A model generated the notes under the pieces. That model had not been told where the DNA came from. It saw only the letters and a list, made by a program, of their open reading frames with translations, and searched no databases. A DNA stretch of 64,000 bases from an uncultured archaeon (lineage in GTDB: Archaea > Nanobdellota > Nanobdellia > Woesearchaeales > CAIVOO01): NCBI GenBank assembly GCA_903904885.1, contig CAIVED010000027.1:1-64000 (forward strand). The letters are read 5' to 3'. Position 1 is the first letter of the stretch. Each line of letters starts with the position of its first letter. The position numbers were made by a program, and so were the translations under genes. Shown one piece after another: positions 20,838-27,504 of the stretch.

Positions 20838-21157
20838 GACAGAAAATGAAAACAATACCTGAAAAATACATGAAAAAACTGACAGACTGGAGAAAATGCT
20901 GTACTGACCTCACAGAAAAAGAAATAAATGAAGTTGTAAGCTTAGGCAAAGAAATAACAATGCAGCCAAAGAAGAAAATGCTTGCCAAAGGGGCAATATT
21001 CTTTCTTCAAGGCAATGAACATCTTTCACTGGATAAAATAAATGAGATAGGCGGTTCAAAAACAAAATACTGCTCTGATGAATCAAAAATCATATGGGCT
21101 GCTGAAATAAAAAGCAGAACCGAAAAGCCAAAAATAACCTCTTTTTACATTTATTGA
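20834..21157 (+). CDS. Second FtsZ C-terminal-domain-like protein (minimal)
   Basis: The 107-residue product contains GAIFFLQGNEHLSLDKINEI (53-72) followed by KIIWAAEIKSRTEKPKITSFYI (85-106). Laid beside FtsZ from this window (GAIIQVNGGPDMTLDDINRI and NVIWGARVQDDMKGRITVMTII), spacing and hydrophobic pattern match strand for strand, so this looks like the core of the FtsZ C-terminal domain alone. There is no GTP-binding domain and no T7 loop. The N-terminal 50 residues are helical and basic. Start 20834 overlaps the previous stop; MKTIPEK a few codons later is an alternative start. Last gene of the operon. Confidence 0.65.
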   Translation: MRQKMKTIPEKYMKKLTDWRKCCTDLTEKEINEVVSLGKEITMQPKKKMLAKGAIFFLQGNEHLSLDKINEIGGSKTKYCSDESKIIWAAEIKSRTEKPKITSFYIY

Positions 21158-21185
21158 ACTTCAAACTGTCCAAAAACATTAACAA

Positions 21186-21218
21186 CCTTTAAATATTACT
21201 TCGTATATACAAAGTAAT
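21186..21218 (+). promoter_or_regulatory. Promoter with RHH-type operator
   Basis: CTTTAAATA (21188-21196) is a TATA box about 26-30 nt before the ATG at 21222. An exact 7-bp inverted repeat ATTACTT (21195-21201)/AAGTAAT (21212-21218) covers the TATA edge and presumed start site. This is the arrangement expected for autoregulation by the RHH protein it drives. The message would be leaderless or nearly so. Confidence 0.6.
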
Positions 21219-21221
21219 ACC

Positions 21222-21491
21222 ATGGAAACAGTCACATTGAAGATGGAGAAAGAGATGGTCAAAGAGATTGACAGCAAACTAAAAGAAAACAGGTACAGCA
21301 CAAGAACCGAATTCATAAGAGATGCTGTGAGGCATAAGCTAAGCCAGATGGAGAAAGAACTGATTTTCAAAAGGCTTGAACAGGCCAAGGGAAGTTTAAA
21401 AGGGAAAGCCAGAACAGATATAAGCGAAGAGGAAGCAAGGGAGCAGGCTGCAAGAGAAATAGCAAAGCAATTTGGAATTGAGTTAGATTAA
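21222..21491 (+). CDS. Ribbon-helix-helix antitoxin-like protein
   Basis: The 89 residues start METVTLKMEKEMVKEID, the RHH beta strand, then the helices KLKENRYSTRTEFIRDAVRHKLSQ, a classic CopG/RHH domain. The C-terminal acidic and helical tail (ISEEEAREQAAREIAKQFGIELD) is the usual toxin-neutralising extension. The partner is most likely the PIN protein at 21483-21893, but that gene is convergent and overlaps by 9 nt rather than following in the same operon. Confidence 0.8.
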   Translation: METVTLKMEKEMVKEIDSKLKENRYSTRTEFIRDAVRHKLSQMEKELIFKRLEQAKGSLKGKARTDISEEEAREQAAREIAKQFGIELD

Positions 21492-21893
21492 TTCTTCTGG
21501 TTTTTTGACAACAATTCCCATAACCCCATAAAAGTGAGCATCACGGCTTATCATCAACGCATCATTATCTTTCGCTAAAACAGCATGAAATGCGTCTCCG
21601 GAGGGTATTTTCAACTGGTTTTTCATTTTTAATGCATCTTCTGTTTGTTTTTCACTTGTACTAATATTCACTCTTAATTCCGGAGGCACTATTTCAAACA
21701 TACTGACTATTTGCTTATCAGTATAAAATTTTCTTAGCTCAACCAGAAGCATATCGCTTATCAGGAACAAACCCCCTTCATCCACAACCTTCTTTATAAA
21801 CCTAAACGCCCAATCTCCAAGCGGCCTGAGATTGTCTGAACGATTTTCAAAATAGTCACGCCATATGCAGGCGTCAATGTAGTATTTTTGCAT
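21483..21893 (-). CDS. PIN-domain ribonuclease (VapC-like toxin)
   Basis: The 136-residue protein shows PIN landmarks: YYIDACIWRDYF with Asp7, a Glu in LLVELRKFY, the GDAFHAVLA motif, and the last acidic SRDAHF followed by VVKKPEEL. These residues bind Mg2+ in VapC-type RNases that cut tRNA or rRNA. The gene is transcribed towards the RHH antitoxin gene and the two 3' ends overlap by 9 nt, so they are not in one operon and mutual antisense effects are possible. Confidence 0.85.
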   Translation of the reverse strand: MQKYYIDACIWRDYFENRSDNLRPLGDWAFRFIKKVVDEGGLFLISDMLLVELRKFYTDKQIVSMFEIVPPELRVNISTSEKQTEDALKMKNQLKIPSGDAFHAVLAKDNDALMISRDAHFYGVMGIVVKKPEELI

Positions 21894-21929
21894 TAATTCT
21901 TAATATATATGCAGTATAAATACTTTGGA

Positions 21930-21945
21930 CGTGGCGGCCGCCACG
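21930..21945. repeat. Perfect 16-bp GC palindrome
   Basis: The 16 bases centred on GGCGGCCGCC read the same on both strands, in an otherwise AT-rich intergenic region. It sits just upstream of the TATA box (TTTATAAAG, about 21960-21968) of the zinc-ribbon gene, so an operator or BRE-adjacent site is plausible. It is also upstream of the oppositely directed PIN gene, beyond its start. Confidence 0.5.
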
Positions 21946-21988
21946 GCGCATGGTTAAAATTTATAAAGCTCAATGCATTAAACAAACC

Positions 21989-22156
21989 ATGAACCTCAAA
22001 AAATGCCCCCAGTGCGGCTCTTTCAACCTTGTGCCCGAAATAGGCGGAGCAACAGGGCTGTGGAGATGCAAGAACTGCGGTTACGTTGGTTCATTCTTTG
22101 TTGAGCAGACGGTTGATGAAAAAATGTTAAAGAAAACTAAATTTGTAAAAAAATAA
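21989..22156 (+). CDS. Small zinc-ribbon protein
   Basis: From ATG 21989 the product has 55 residues: MNLKKCPQCGSFNLVP, then GLWRCKNCGYVGSFFVEQ. Two CxxC knuckles define a zinc ribbon. A longer frame from 21950 is unlikely because the TATA element TTTATAAAG at about 21960 predicts transcription starting at about 21987, making 21989 a leaderless start. Small zinc ribbons of this kind are often linked to transcription or RNA metabolism; no specific role can be given. Confidence 0.75.
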   Translation: MNLKKCPQCGSFNLVPEIGGATGLWRCKNCGYVGSFFVEQTVDEKMLKKTKFVKK

Positions 22157-22325
22157 TCCGTTTTCTGGGCAGTTCTTATTTTTGCTTCTTGCTTTTGATT
22201 GTTGCCTTGATTGCCAGGCCTGCGTTAACTTGCATTCTGCAAGTAACATCATATTCTTGCATGGCACTCGAGCAGAAGAAGCAGAAACAATATCCGGTTT
22301 AATGCAAGAACCAGAAAACTGGATT
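22155..22325 (+). repeat. Structured intergenic repeat, copy A
   Basis: A 171-nt element closed by imperfect terminal inverted repeats (left AATCCGTTTTCTGG, right CCAGAAAACTGGATT). Inside are nested pairs GCTTCTT/AAGAAGC and TTGCCA/TGGCA and an apical hairpin ACTTGCA-TTC-TGCAAGT. Copies B, C and D elsewhere share the right end (AATGCAAGAACCAGAAA) and internal blocks such as CTTGCATGGCACTCGAGCAG. No ORF. It lies between the zinc-ribbon gene and the 3' end of rubrerythrin. Confidence 0.75.
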
Positions 22326-22359
22326 TTGTAAGATTGAAAAATTAGGAAAAATGAAAAAT

Positions 22360-22908
22360 CTATTTGCACAATTCGCAATTATCCTCAAAGCACATGCACT
22401 CCGGCGCGTAGTACTCTTTTGCGTGATGGCACAGCGGGCATTTCTCCGGCGGCTCCTTTCCAACATGGATATAGCCGCATTTTGAGCATTTCCATGCTAT
22501 TGGCTTGCTTCTCTTGTAGAGTGTCCCATTCTCAAGCATCTCGAGAAGTTTCTTGTACCTTTTTTCATGATGGCTTTCAACTTCCCCTGTTTCCTTGAAC
22601 AATGTTGCAGCAGCCTTGTTCCCTTCTTTCTCAGCATCAACCTGGAAATCAGGGTACATCTGCGATGTCTCGTAATGCTCCCCTTCAATTGCCGCCTTGA
22701 GGTTTGCCTTTGTATCGCCAATCCCCTTCAAAAGCTTGAATTCCTGTTCACCATGCTCAAACTCGTTGTCAGCGGTCTCAAGAAATATCCTTGCAATGTA
22801 ATGGTAACCTTCCTTTATTGCAACATTTGCGAAAAAAGTGTACTTGTTCCTTGCCATTGATTCGCCAGCAAAGGCTTTTTTAAGATTATCTTCTGTCTTA
22901 CTAACCAT
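22360..22908 (-). CDS. rbr: Rubrerythrin
   Basis: The 182-residue protein has a ferritin-like di-iron domain with ESMARNKYTFFAN, ETADNEFEHGEQEF, EGEHYE and EVESHHEKRYKKLLE, giving the Glu and His iron ligands. It ends with a rubredoxin-like FeS4 domain: WKCSKCGYIH and EKCPLCHHAKEYY. It reduces hydrogen peroxide in anaerobes. Unusually, the tail adds ECMCFEDNCELCK with four more cysteines. It is monocistronic, with an A-rich leader and ATTTTATCCCC-like sequence upstream. Confidence 0.95.
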   Translation of the reverse strand: MVSKTEDNLKKAFAGESMARNKYTFFANVAIKEGYHYIARIFLETADNEFEHGEQEFKLLKGIGDTKANLKAAIEGEHYETSQMYPDFQVDAEKEGNKAAATLFKETGEVESHHEKRYKKLLEMLENGTLYKRSKPIAWKCSKCGYIHVGKEPPEKCPLCHHAKEYYAPECMCFEDNCELCK

Positions 22909-22952
22909 TTTATCCCCTTTAATTAAAAATAAAAAAAAAGTTTAAAAAAAAT

Positions 22953-24656
22953 TTAACCGCATCCGCCTGTTGCTGGCGCTGTTGAAGCTGTGCTTGCGGC
23001 TGCTATTGTTGAACCGCATTCAGCAGGCTTGGTTGAATCGTAGGCAGAGCACATCGCGCCAAGGATTGAGTTTGCATCCCTTGCACCGCTGTATTCCTGG
23101 CCCTCGATGAATATTGTCGGCGAGCCCTGGACTCCAAGCAAATTGCCAAGATTCTGCTCCTTTGCGAGCAATGCCTCTGCTTCGCTGGCCTGGCAGTCCT
23201 TTATCTTCTGGGTGTCAAGCCCCAAATCCTTTGCAACCGCTTCCCAGCAGCTGTCGGCATTCTGCGCAGAGCATTTTGAGTTCATTGCAACTGCAAATGC
23301 GAACCATTTGTCAATTCCCATGTACTTGTTGACGCACAGTTCCCTCACATCCTGGCGAAGCTCCTGGCCTCCGTGCATTGAGCAGTATTTCTGCGTGCTG
23401 TCAAGGCAGGAATCCGCGCTTCCGTAGTTGGAGTAAATCACATAGTGCGGGTTGAATATCGCCTTGCTTCCAAGCTTGTCGTAAACCTGTTTGACTATTT
23501 CTTCTGCCTGGTTTCCGTAAGGGCAGTAGGCCATCACAAAGAAATCAACCTGAGGCTTGTTGTCTCCGAGAGTAACGCCTATGCTCTTGAGCATCTCAGC
23601 CTGCTTTTCGGCGCTGATGTAATGATTTGCTCCTGTAACCTCATCAAGCAGCCTGTATTTTCCGTTTTCCGGCTCAAACAATGCGCTTACCTGGGCATTA
23701 TTCTGCCATACATAGGCCTGTTCTGCATTCTTGTCAAATATGAATGCAGGAACAACAGTAAGATTGTACTGTGAAACCAGTGCCTTGCCTTCATCAGAGC
23801 TGATGTCAACATTGTTTACATCCAGGTTAAGGAAAACCTGTTTTAAGGAGTCAACAATCTGCGAATCATCACACTGGGCGCATGTTTTGTCGTTAACAAC
23901 AGTCATTGAAACCTTTGCGTCATCAGTGTATTCGCATTTTGCTGCATTTGTCCCTGCATTTGCGCATTTCGGGATTTTCCCATTATTCTGCATGCAGTCA
24001 GCATCCGCAGTGCAGGCAGGAATATTGCTGCAGGCAGGGCTGTTCACGTTCTGGCACATTGCCCTTGTAAACGATGCCAGGTCTCTCTGGCCGCTGTAGT
24101 CCTTTCCGTTTATCTTGATTGTCGGGCTTCCCTGGGCTCCGGCAATGCCTGATGAGCTGAATGAAGCAGAAAGCAGCTGTTTTCCCTCTGCGCCTTCATA
24201 GCACTTTTTGATTGATGCCTTGTCAAGCTTTAGCTGGTCTGCGCACTGCTCCCAATTTGCTGGGATGCTTCCTGAATTCTGGTTCATGCACAGGATAAGG
24301 TCCATGTACTTTTTAGGCTCGTATTTTATTGCGCAAAGCTGGACAGTATCGCCATTTACCTCATTAACGCCATGAAGCGAGTTGAAGCTTCCGTCAGAAT
24401 TTGCAGTTCCTATGAAATTTAGATTGAAAACAACAGAATCCCCAAGATTCTTAAGCGCAGGGATGATTGCATCCTCTGCCTGAACTCCGTAAGGGCATTG
24501 GCTCATTACATACATGTCAACATTTACTGTGCCTGATTTTGGCGCCTGCATTTTTGCTGCAAACAGCCAGCCGGCCACAGCCACAACAACAACGATTATG
24601 GCCACAGCCCAATAAGCAGAATAATTTTTTTTAGTCTTATGTGTCTTTTTTTTCAT
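22953..24656 (-). CDS. Membrane-anchored protein with three thioredoxin-like folds
   Basis: 567 residues. A basic start and hydrophobic helix (residues 14-34) anchor it, with the rest outside. Three redox motifs follow: CPYG at 54-57 in VDMYVMSQCPYGVQAED, CAQC near 257 in a thioredoxin-like segment, and a second CPYG near 377 in VDFFVMAYCPYGNQAEE. The first and last domains are clear duplicates (each with QGSPTIKI/FI, GKDYSGQRD/GQEYSGARD and further paired cysteines), related to the DsbA/GILT-like group. The middle one lacks close similarity to them. The C-terminus ends GGCG. It probably makes or shuffles disulfides in the many Cys-containing surface proteins of this organism. Confidence 0.8.
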   Translation of the reverse strand: MKKKTHKTKKNYSAYWAVAIIVVVVAVAGWLFAAKMQAPKSGTVNVDMYVMSQCPYGVQAEDAIIPALKNLGDSVVFNLNFIGTANSDGSFNSLHGVNEVNGDTVQLCAIKYEPKKYMDLILCMNQNSGSIPANWEQCADQLKLDKASIKKCYEGAEGKQLLSASFSSSGIAGAQGSPTIKINGKDYSGQRDLASFTRAMCQNVNSPACSNIPACTADADCMQNNGKIPKCANAGTNAAKCEYTDDAKVSMTVVNDKTCAQCDDSQIVDSLKQVFLNLDVNNVDISSDEGKALVSQYNLTVVPAFIFDKNAEQAYVWQNNAQVSALFEPENGKYRLLDEVTGANHYISAEKQAEMLKSIGVTLGDNKPQVDFFVMAYCPYGNQAEEIVKQVYDKLGSKAIFNPHYVIYSNYGSADSCLDSTQKYCSMHGGQELRQDVRELCVNKYMGIDKWFAFAVAMNSKCSAQNADSCWEAVAKDLGLDTQKIKDCQASEAEALLAKEQNLGNLLGVQGSPTIFIEGQEYSGARDANSILGAMCSAYDSTKPAECGSTIAAASTASTAPATGGCG

Positions 24657-24779
24657 TATCTAAACCCCCTATTTTTTAAACTTCCTCAATAAGTTATATT
24701 TAAATTTTGCGAATTATGCACTGGTTTCCGGAGGTATATCCGACAGGTTTAAATATAACCTGAAGGTGAATCTGGCGCC

Positions 24780-25448
24780 ATGAAAAGGCTGTTTTTGCTC
24801 GCAATCGCACTTCTTTTAGTTCCAATAGTACTCGCATCAACCCCAATGAACTGCTACCAGAACTTCACTGCAATCAGATGCGGCGAGCAGGCAGAGTTTA
24901 ACTCAGCACAGTACTGCGCAGGCATTAACCTGACAATAGAGGACTGCTACAATGAAGGGGGCAAGTTCACAGTCGTTTTTTCAGGAGTCAAATATTTTAA
25001 GGCCCCTGACCCCGTGTCAAGAATAACATTCTTTTTTTACTCAAGAAACTGGGCCTGGCTTGGGGACGAGACAGACATACCCCTGCCTGATAACAGCACA
25101 GTAGCCCAGGTCAGCGATAACAGGTTCATAGTTGTTTCGCCTCTTGGAAGCAAGAAGGTTGAATCTGTCCAGATAACTATTCCTTTCTGCTACAACCAGA
25201 TGAACAGCGACCTTGAGAAAATTTACCTCAGAACCCAGGCAGGCAAGATTTGCAGGATAGTAACGCCTGAAGAGGTTCCCAGCGAGCCTGCTGCCCAATC
25301 CAGCAACCCTTCTGCGCCAGTCGCAGCTCCTGCCACCCAAAGCAAAGCAGACAACGGCTGGATTCTCGGAGTTCTGCTAGTGGTTGTTGTGATTGTAGCT
25401 GTAGTCTTTATCCTGAGAAAGCCGAAGGCTAGGAAGAAGAAGAAATAA
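24780..25448 (+). CDS. Secreted membrane-anchored protein, unknown function
   Basis: 222 residues. A signal peptide MKRLFLLAIALLLVPIVLAS is followed by an exported domain of about 160 residues with eight or so cysteines (NCYQNF, RCGEQ, YCAG, DCYNEGG, FCYNQ, ICR). A Ser/Ala/Pro linker follows, then a hydrophobic helix and a basic tail KPKARKKKK that holds it in the membrane. The TATA-like TTTAAATATAACC at 24749 and a start at 24780 suggest a leaderless message. No family recognised. Confidence 0.75.
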   Translation: MKRLFLLAIALLLVPIVLASTPMNCYQNFTAIRCGEQAEFNSAQYCAGINLTIEDCYNEGGKFTVVFSGVKYFKAPDPVSRITFFFYSRNWAWLGDETDIPLPDNSTVAQVSDNRFIVVSPLGSKKVESVQITIPFCYNQMNSDLEKIYLRTQAGKICRIVTPEEVPSEPAAQSSNPSAPVAAPATQSKADNGWILGVLLVVVVIVAVVFILRKPKARKKKK

Positions 25449-25497
25449 TTTTATTATTCTGTATTGTTTAAGAAACTTTTTAAAATAGACAATCATT

Positions 25498-25776
25498 ATG
25501 CTGCCCATGAACTACAATCTTGAACTGGAAAGGGCAGCCAAAGAAATCAGGAAAGCCAGGGCAAAGAATGTTTGCATCCAGCTGCCTGACGGGCTGAAGC
25601 CAAAATCAGATGAGATGGCAAATTATCTTGAAAAAAATACGAGTTCAAAAGTTACCATCTGGCTGGGGAGCTGCTTTGGGGCCTGCGACACGCCTTCTGG
25701 ACTGGAGAATCTCAAAATTGATTTGCTCCTGCAATGGGGGCATAATGAGTTTCAGTGGAAGAGGCAGCGAAAATGA
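25498..25776 (+). pseudogene. dph2: dph2 remnant (N-terminal quarter of diphthamide synthase subunit)
   Basis: The 92 residues match the start of archaeal Dph2: ARAKNVCIQLPDGLKPKSDEMANYL followed by IWLGSCFGACD, in which the first iron-sulfur cysteine lies, and LLLQWGHNEF. The family is about 320-350 residues with two more cluster cysteines, all missing here. The frame ends in WKRQRK at hairpin-rich sequence. Dph2 transfers 3-amino-3-carboxypropyl to a histidine of EF2. dphB, the next step of the pathway, is intact at 47721, so either an intact dph2 lies elsewhere or the pathway is decaying. Confidence 0.75.
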
Positions 25777-25874
25777 TAGAATCATTTTCTGGTCCTCCGT
25801 CGTCTTTTCAATTTGGCAACACCATAAAAGCCTCCGGAGGGCAGCGCAAATGACCGCGGTCATTTGCTGGTCTC
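25761..25874 (+). repeat. Two tandem related hairpins at the dph2 breakpoint
   Basis: Hairpin 1 (25761-25797): GAGG...CCTC enclosing GAAAATGAT-AGA-ATCATTTTC. Hairpin 2 (25837-25874): GAG...CTC enclosing the exact 22-nt palindrome at 25846-25867, centred on CCGCGG. Both have the same internal-loop pieces, GCAGC on the left and TGGTC on the right, but different paired stems, so they look like diverged duplicates of one structure. A third palindrome CCTCCGGAGG lies at 25831-25840. They replace the missing body of dph2. Confidence 0.6.
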
Positions 25875-25908
25875 TTTTCGCCAAAAGCTCAAAGAGGCAA
25901 AGTTCAGG

Positions 25909-26379
25909 ATGATTGACTACATCCTAGCCCTGGTTATTTCTTTCGCCGGCATAATTTTAGGAAGTATTCTCGCATTGATTGCCCCTGAAGAGCTGAAAGC
26001 CGGGAAAAAATGGTGGCAGCTTCTTGAATGGGCTGTTTTCATAGCAATAATCGCTGCAATGTTTTATTTTGCAAAAATAAACTTTCTCTGGACAGGCCTT
26101 ATTGCGGCACTGCTCGCTCTCCTTAAAATCGCAAAAATGGACTATCCTGCGCTTGCGTTTGTGCTGCTGCTTTCGTTTGCAGACGGATTTTTGTTCCTGG
26201 CAGCTTCGCTGATTTTCATCTACGGGCTTCCGAAGGGAACGCTTGAAGCCATGCCAATCGTTAATATGAGGAATTCCAAGAAATCAATCTTAAGGGTTTT
26301 GCTTGGCTGCGTTAAAAGAAACATCCTGTATCTTATTCTCGGCCTTGCTGTTCTACCATTTCTGGCTGCTTATCTTTGA
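25909..26379 (+). CDS. Multi-pass membrane protein
   Basis: From ATG 25909 (MIDYILALVISFAGIILGSI) the 156 residues form about five hydrophobic helices with a loop LIAPEELKAGKKWWQ and a later one IYGLPKGTLEAMPIVNMRNSKKS. The ORF from 25864 starts in the hairpin region and is less likely. Its 3' end overlaps carS convergently by 27 nt. No catalytic motif is clear. The neighbourhood with CarS and DUF212 genes hints at a membrane-lipid role, but they are on the opposite strand. Confidence 0.65.
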   Translation: MIDYILALVISFAGIILGSILALIAPEELKAGKKWWQLLEWAVFIAIIAAMFYFAKINFLWTGLIAALLALLKIAKMDYPALAFVLLLSFADGFLFLAASLIFIYGLPKGTLEAMPIVNMRNSKKSILRVLLGCVKRNILYLILGLAVLPFLAAYL

Positions 26380-26895
26380 GTAATATCCAATATGCTTGAC
26401 TATCATGTGAAGCGGTATTGTCACAAGGCACAGATAGATCCATATCCATAATGAGGGAACATAGAAGAACGATGAAAAAACAAGGGCCCCGATAACCAGG
26501 TCAATCTGGTCGAATGGAATCCAGCTCTTTCCGGGGGCTATGGCAAACCTTCTCTTGAAAAAGCTCTTCACCAAATCGCCGAAGATTGCGCCGAACCCGA
26601 GCAATGCACCGAACCAGACCGGAAAAGAGCTGTAGTCTATAAGGCTCAGTTCCGTGAAAATATCAGCTTTGTAAAAAAACTGCTGCAGGTAAAAAATCAG
26701 CAGCCCGCCAAGTGTTGCGAAAAAAAGCCCTCGCCATGTCTTGTGGCTGCCGAAAACCGGCTCACCGCCGAGCTTTTTCCTGAAATCCACAGGATAGGCA
26801 AGGAAATTTATCCTCTTGACAAGCACCGGCGCTATGTTTGCAAAATAGGCAGGGAGGATGAAATACAATGCCTGAAGCAAAATCATATAGTCCAT
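26353..26895 (-). CDS. carS: CDP-archaeol synthase
   Basis: The 180-residue protein shows the CarS (DUF46) signature: GSHKTWRG (residues 49-56), then GALLGFGAIFGDLVKSFFKRR, followed by PFDQIDLVIGALVF, spread over about five membrane helices. It transfers CMP from CTP to digeranylgeranylglycerol phosphate, giving the activated archaeal lipid precursor. Length is typical (about 170). It overlaps the upstream DUF212 gene by 13 nt, so the two form a small operon, and its 3' end overlaps the convergent 25909 gene. Confidence 0.9.
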   Translation of the reverse strand: MDYMILLQALYFILPAYFANIAPVLVKRINFLAYPVDFRKKLGGEPVFGSHKTWRGLFFATLGGLLIFYLQQFFYKADIFTELSLIDYSSFPVWFGALLGFGAIFGDLVKSFFKRRFAIAPGKSWIPFDQIDLVIGALVFSSFFYVPSLWIWIYLCLVTIPLHMIVKHIGYYSKISSQKW

Positions 26896-27293
26896 ATTAG
26901 CAATGCAACCCCTATTCCTATGGCAATCCCTGCCAGCACCTGAAGCGGTGTGTGGCCCTCAAAATACCTCAGCTTTTTCTTCAGCTTTTCATTCAGTGCA
27001 GTGGTTATTATCCCTATCTGCCTTCTTGATGTCATTGAATCATACATCACAATTATCGCAACAAAAAGGGCAAGCATGAAAAGGTTCGACACGCCTTCCA
27101 AAAGATAGATTGATGCTGCAACCGCAACTATTGTTGCAGTGTGGGAGCTTGGCATCTTGCCAGGCAGGAGAATCATCTTCAGATGGAAGTTTTTTGTCCT
27201 GATTCCGTCAATTATGAACTTCAAAAGCTGGGCAATGAACCAGGCAATTATTCCCGCGAGAAAGATTTTGTTGAGAAGGATATTCCAGAGCAT
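26883..27293 (-). CDS. Divergent PAP2-family (DUF212) membrane phosphatase-like protein
   Basis: The 136-residue protein has GKMPSSHTATIVAVA (residues about 45-59), the PSSH motif of phosphatidic acid phosphatase-type enzymes, YDSMTSRRQIG and FEGHTPLQVLAG, all in the DUF212 family pattern with four hydrophobic helices. It precedes carS with a 13-nt overlap, supporting a role in polar-lipid or polyprenyl-phosphate metabolism. The family's substrate is not established. Confidence 0.8.
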   Translation of the reverse strand: MLWNILLNKIFLAGIIAWFIAQLLKFIIDGIRTKNFHLKMILLPGKMPSSHTATIVAVAASIYLLEGVSNLFMLALFVAIIVMYDSMTSRRQIGIITTALNEKLKKKLRYFEGHTPLQVLAGIAIGIGVALLIWTI

Positions 27294-27339
27294 TTGCCGT
27301 ATTATTCCCAGACGGTTTAAAAACTTTTTCCCACAGAAA

Positions 27340-27351
27340 CCTTTATAAATG
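27340..27351 (+). promoter_or_regulatory. TATA box of tRNA-Asn
   Basis: CCTTTATAAATG is centred 28 nt before the first tRNA nucleotide at 27374, the normal archaeal spacing. It argues that the intron-containing gene is transcribed. Confidence 0.6.
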
Positions 27352-27373
27352 TGCTTCCTGAACGACCTTTTAC

Positions 27374-27501
27374 GCCCCCGTAGCTCAGCAGGTTCCTTGA
27401 GAGCCTAGCTTTCAGGGTTGCAAAGAGCGCATGGCTGTTAACCATGAGGTCACCAGACAGAAAGATAATCTTTCTGGGTGAATTCGAGTCTGGTCGGGGG
27501 C
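27374..27501 (+). tRNA. tRNA-Asn (GTT) with D-loop and T-loop introns
   Basis: Acceptor GCCCCCG (27374-27380) pairs with CGGGGGC (27495-27501). The anticodon arm CATGG-CTGTTAA-CCATG (27430-27446) gives GTT at 27437-27439, and the T stem ACCAG/CTGGT closes the loop TTCGAGT. The D-loop spans 38 nt instead of about 9 and holds a hairpin (CCTTGA/TCAGGG with AGC/GCT on top). The T-loop has 26 extra nt (about 27457-27482) forming an 8-bp hairpin CAGAAAGA-TAA-TCTTTCTG. There is no intron at the usual 37/38 site. Both extras must be spliced to give a normal tRNA; exact junctions are uncertain. No CCA is encoded. Confidence 0.85.
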
Positions 27502-27504
27502 GTA

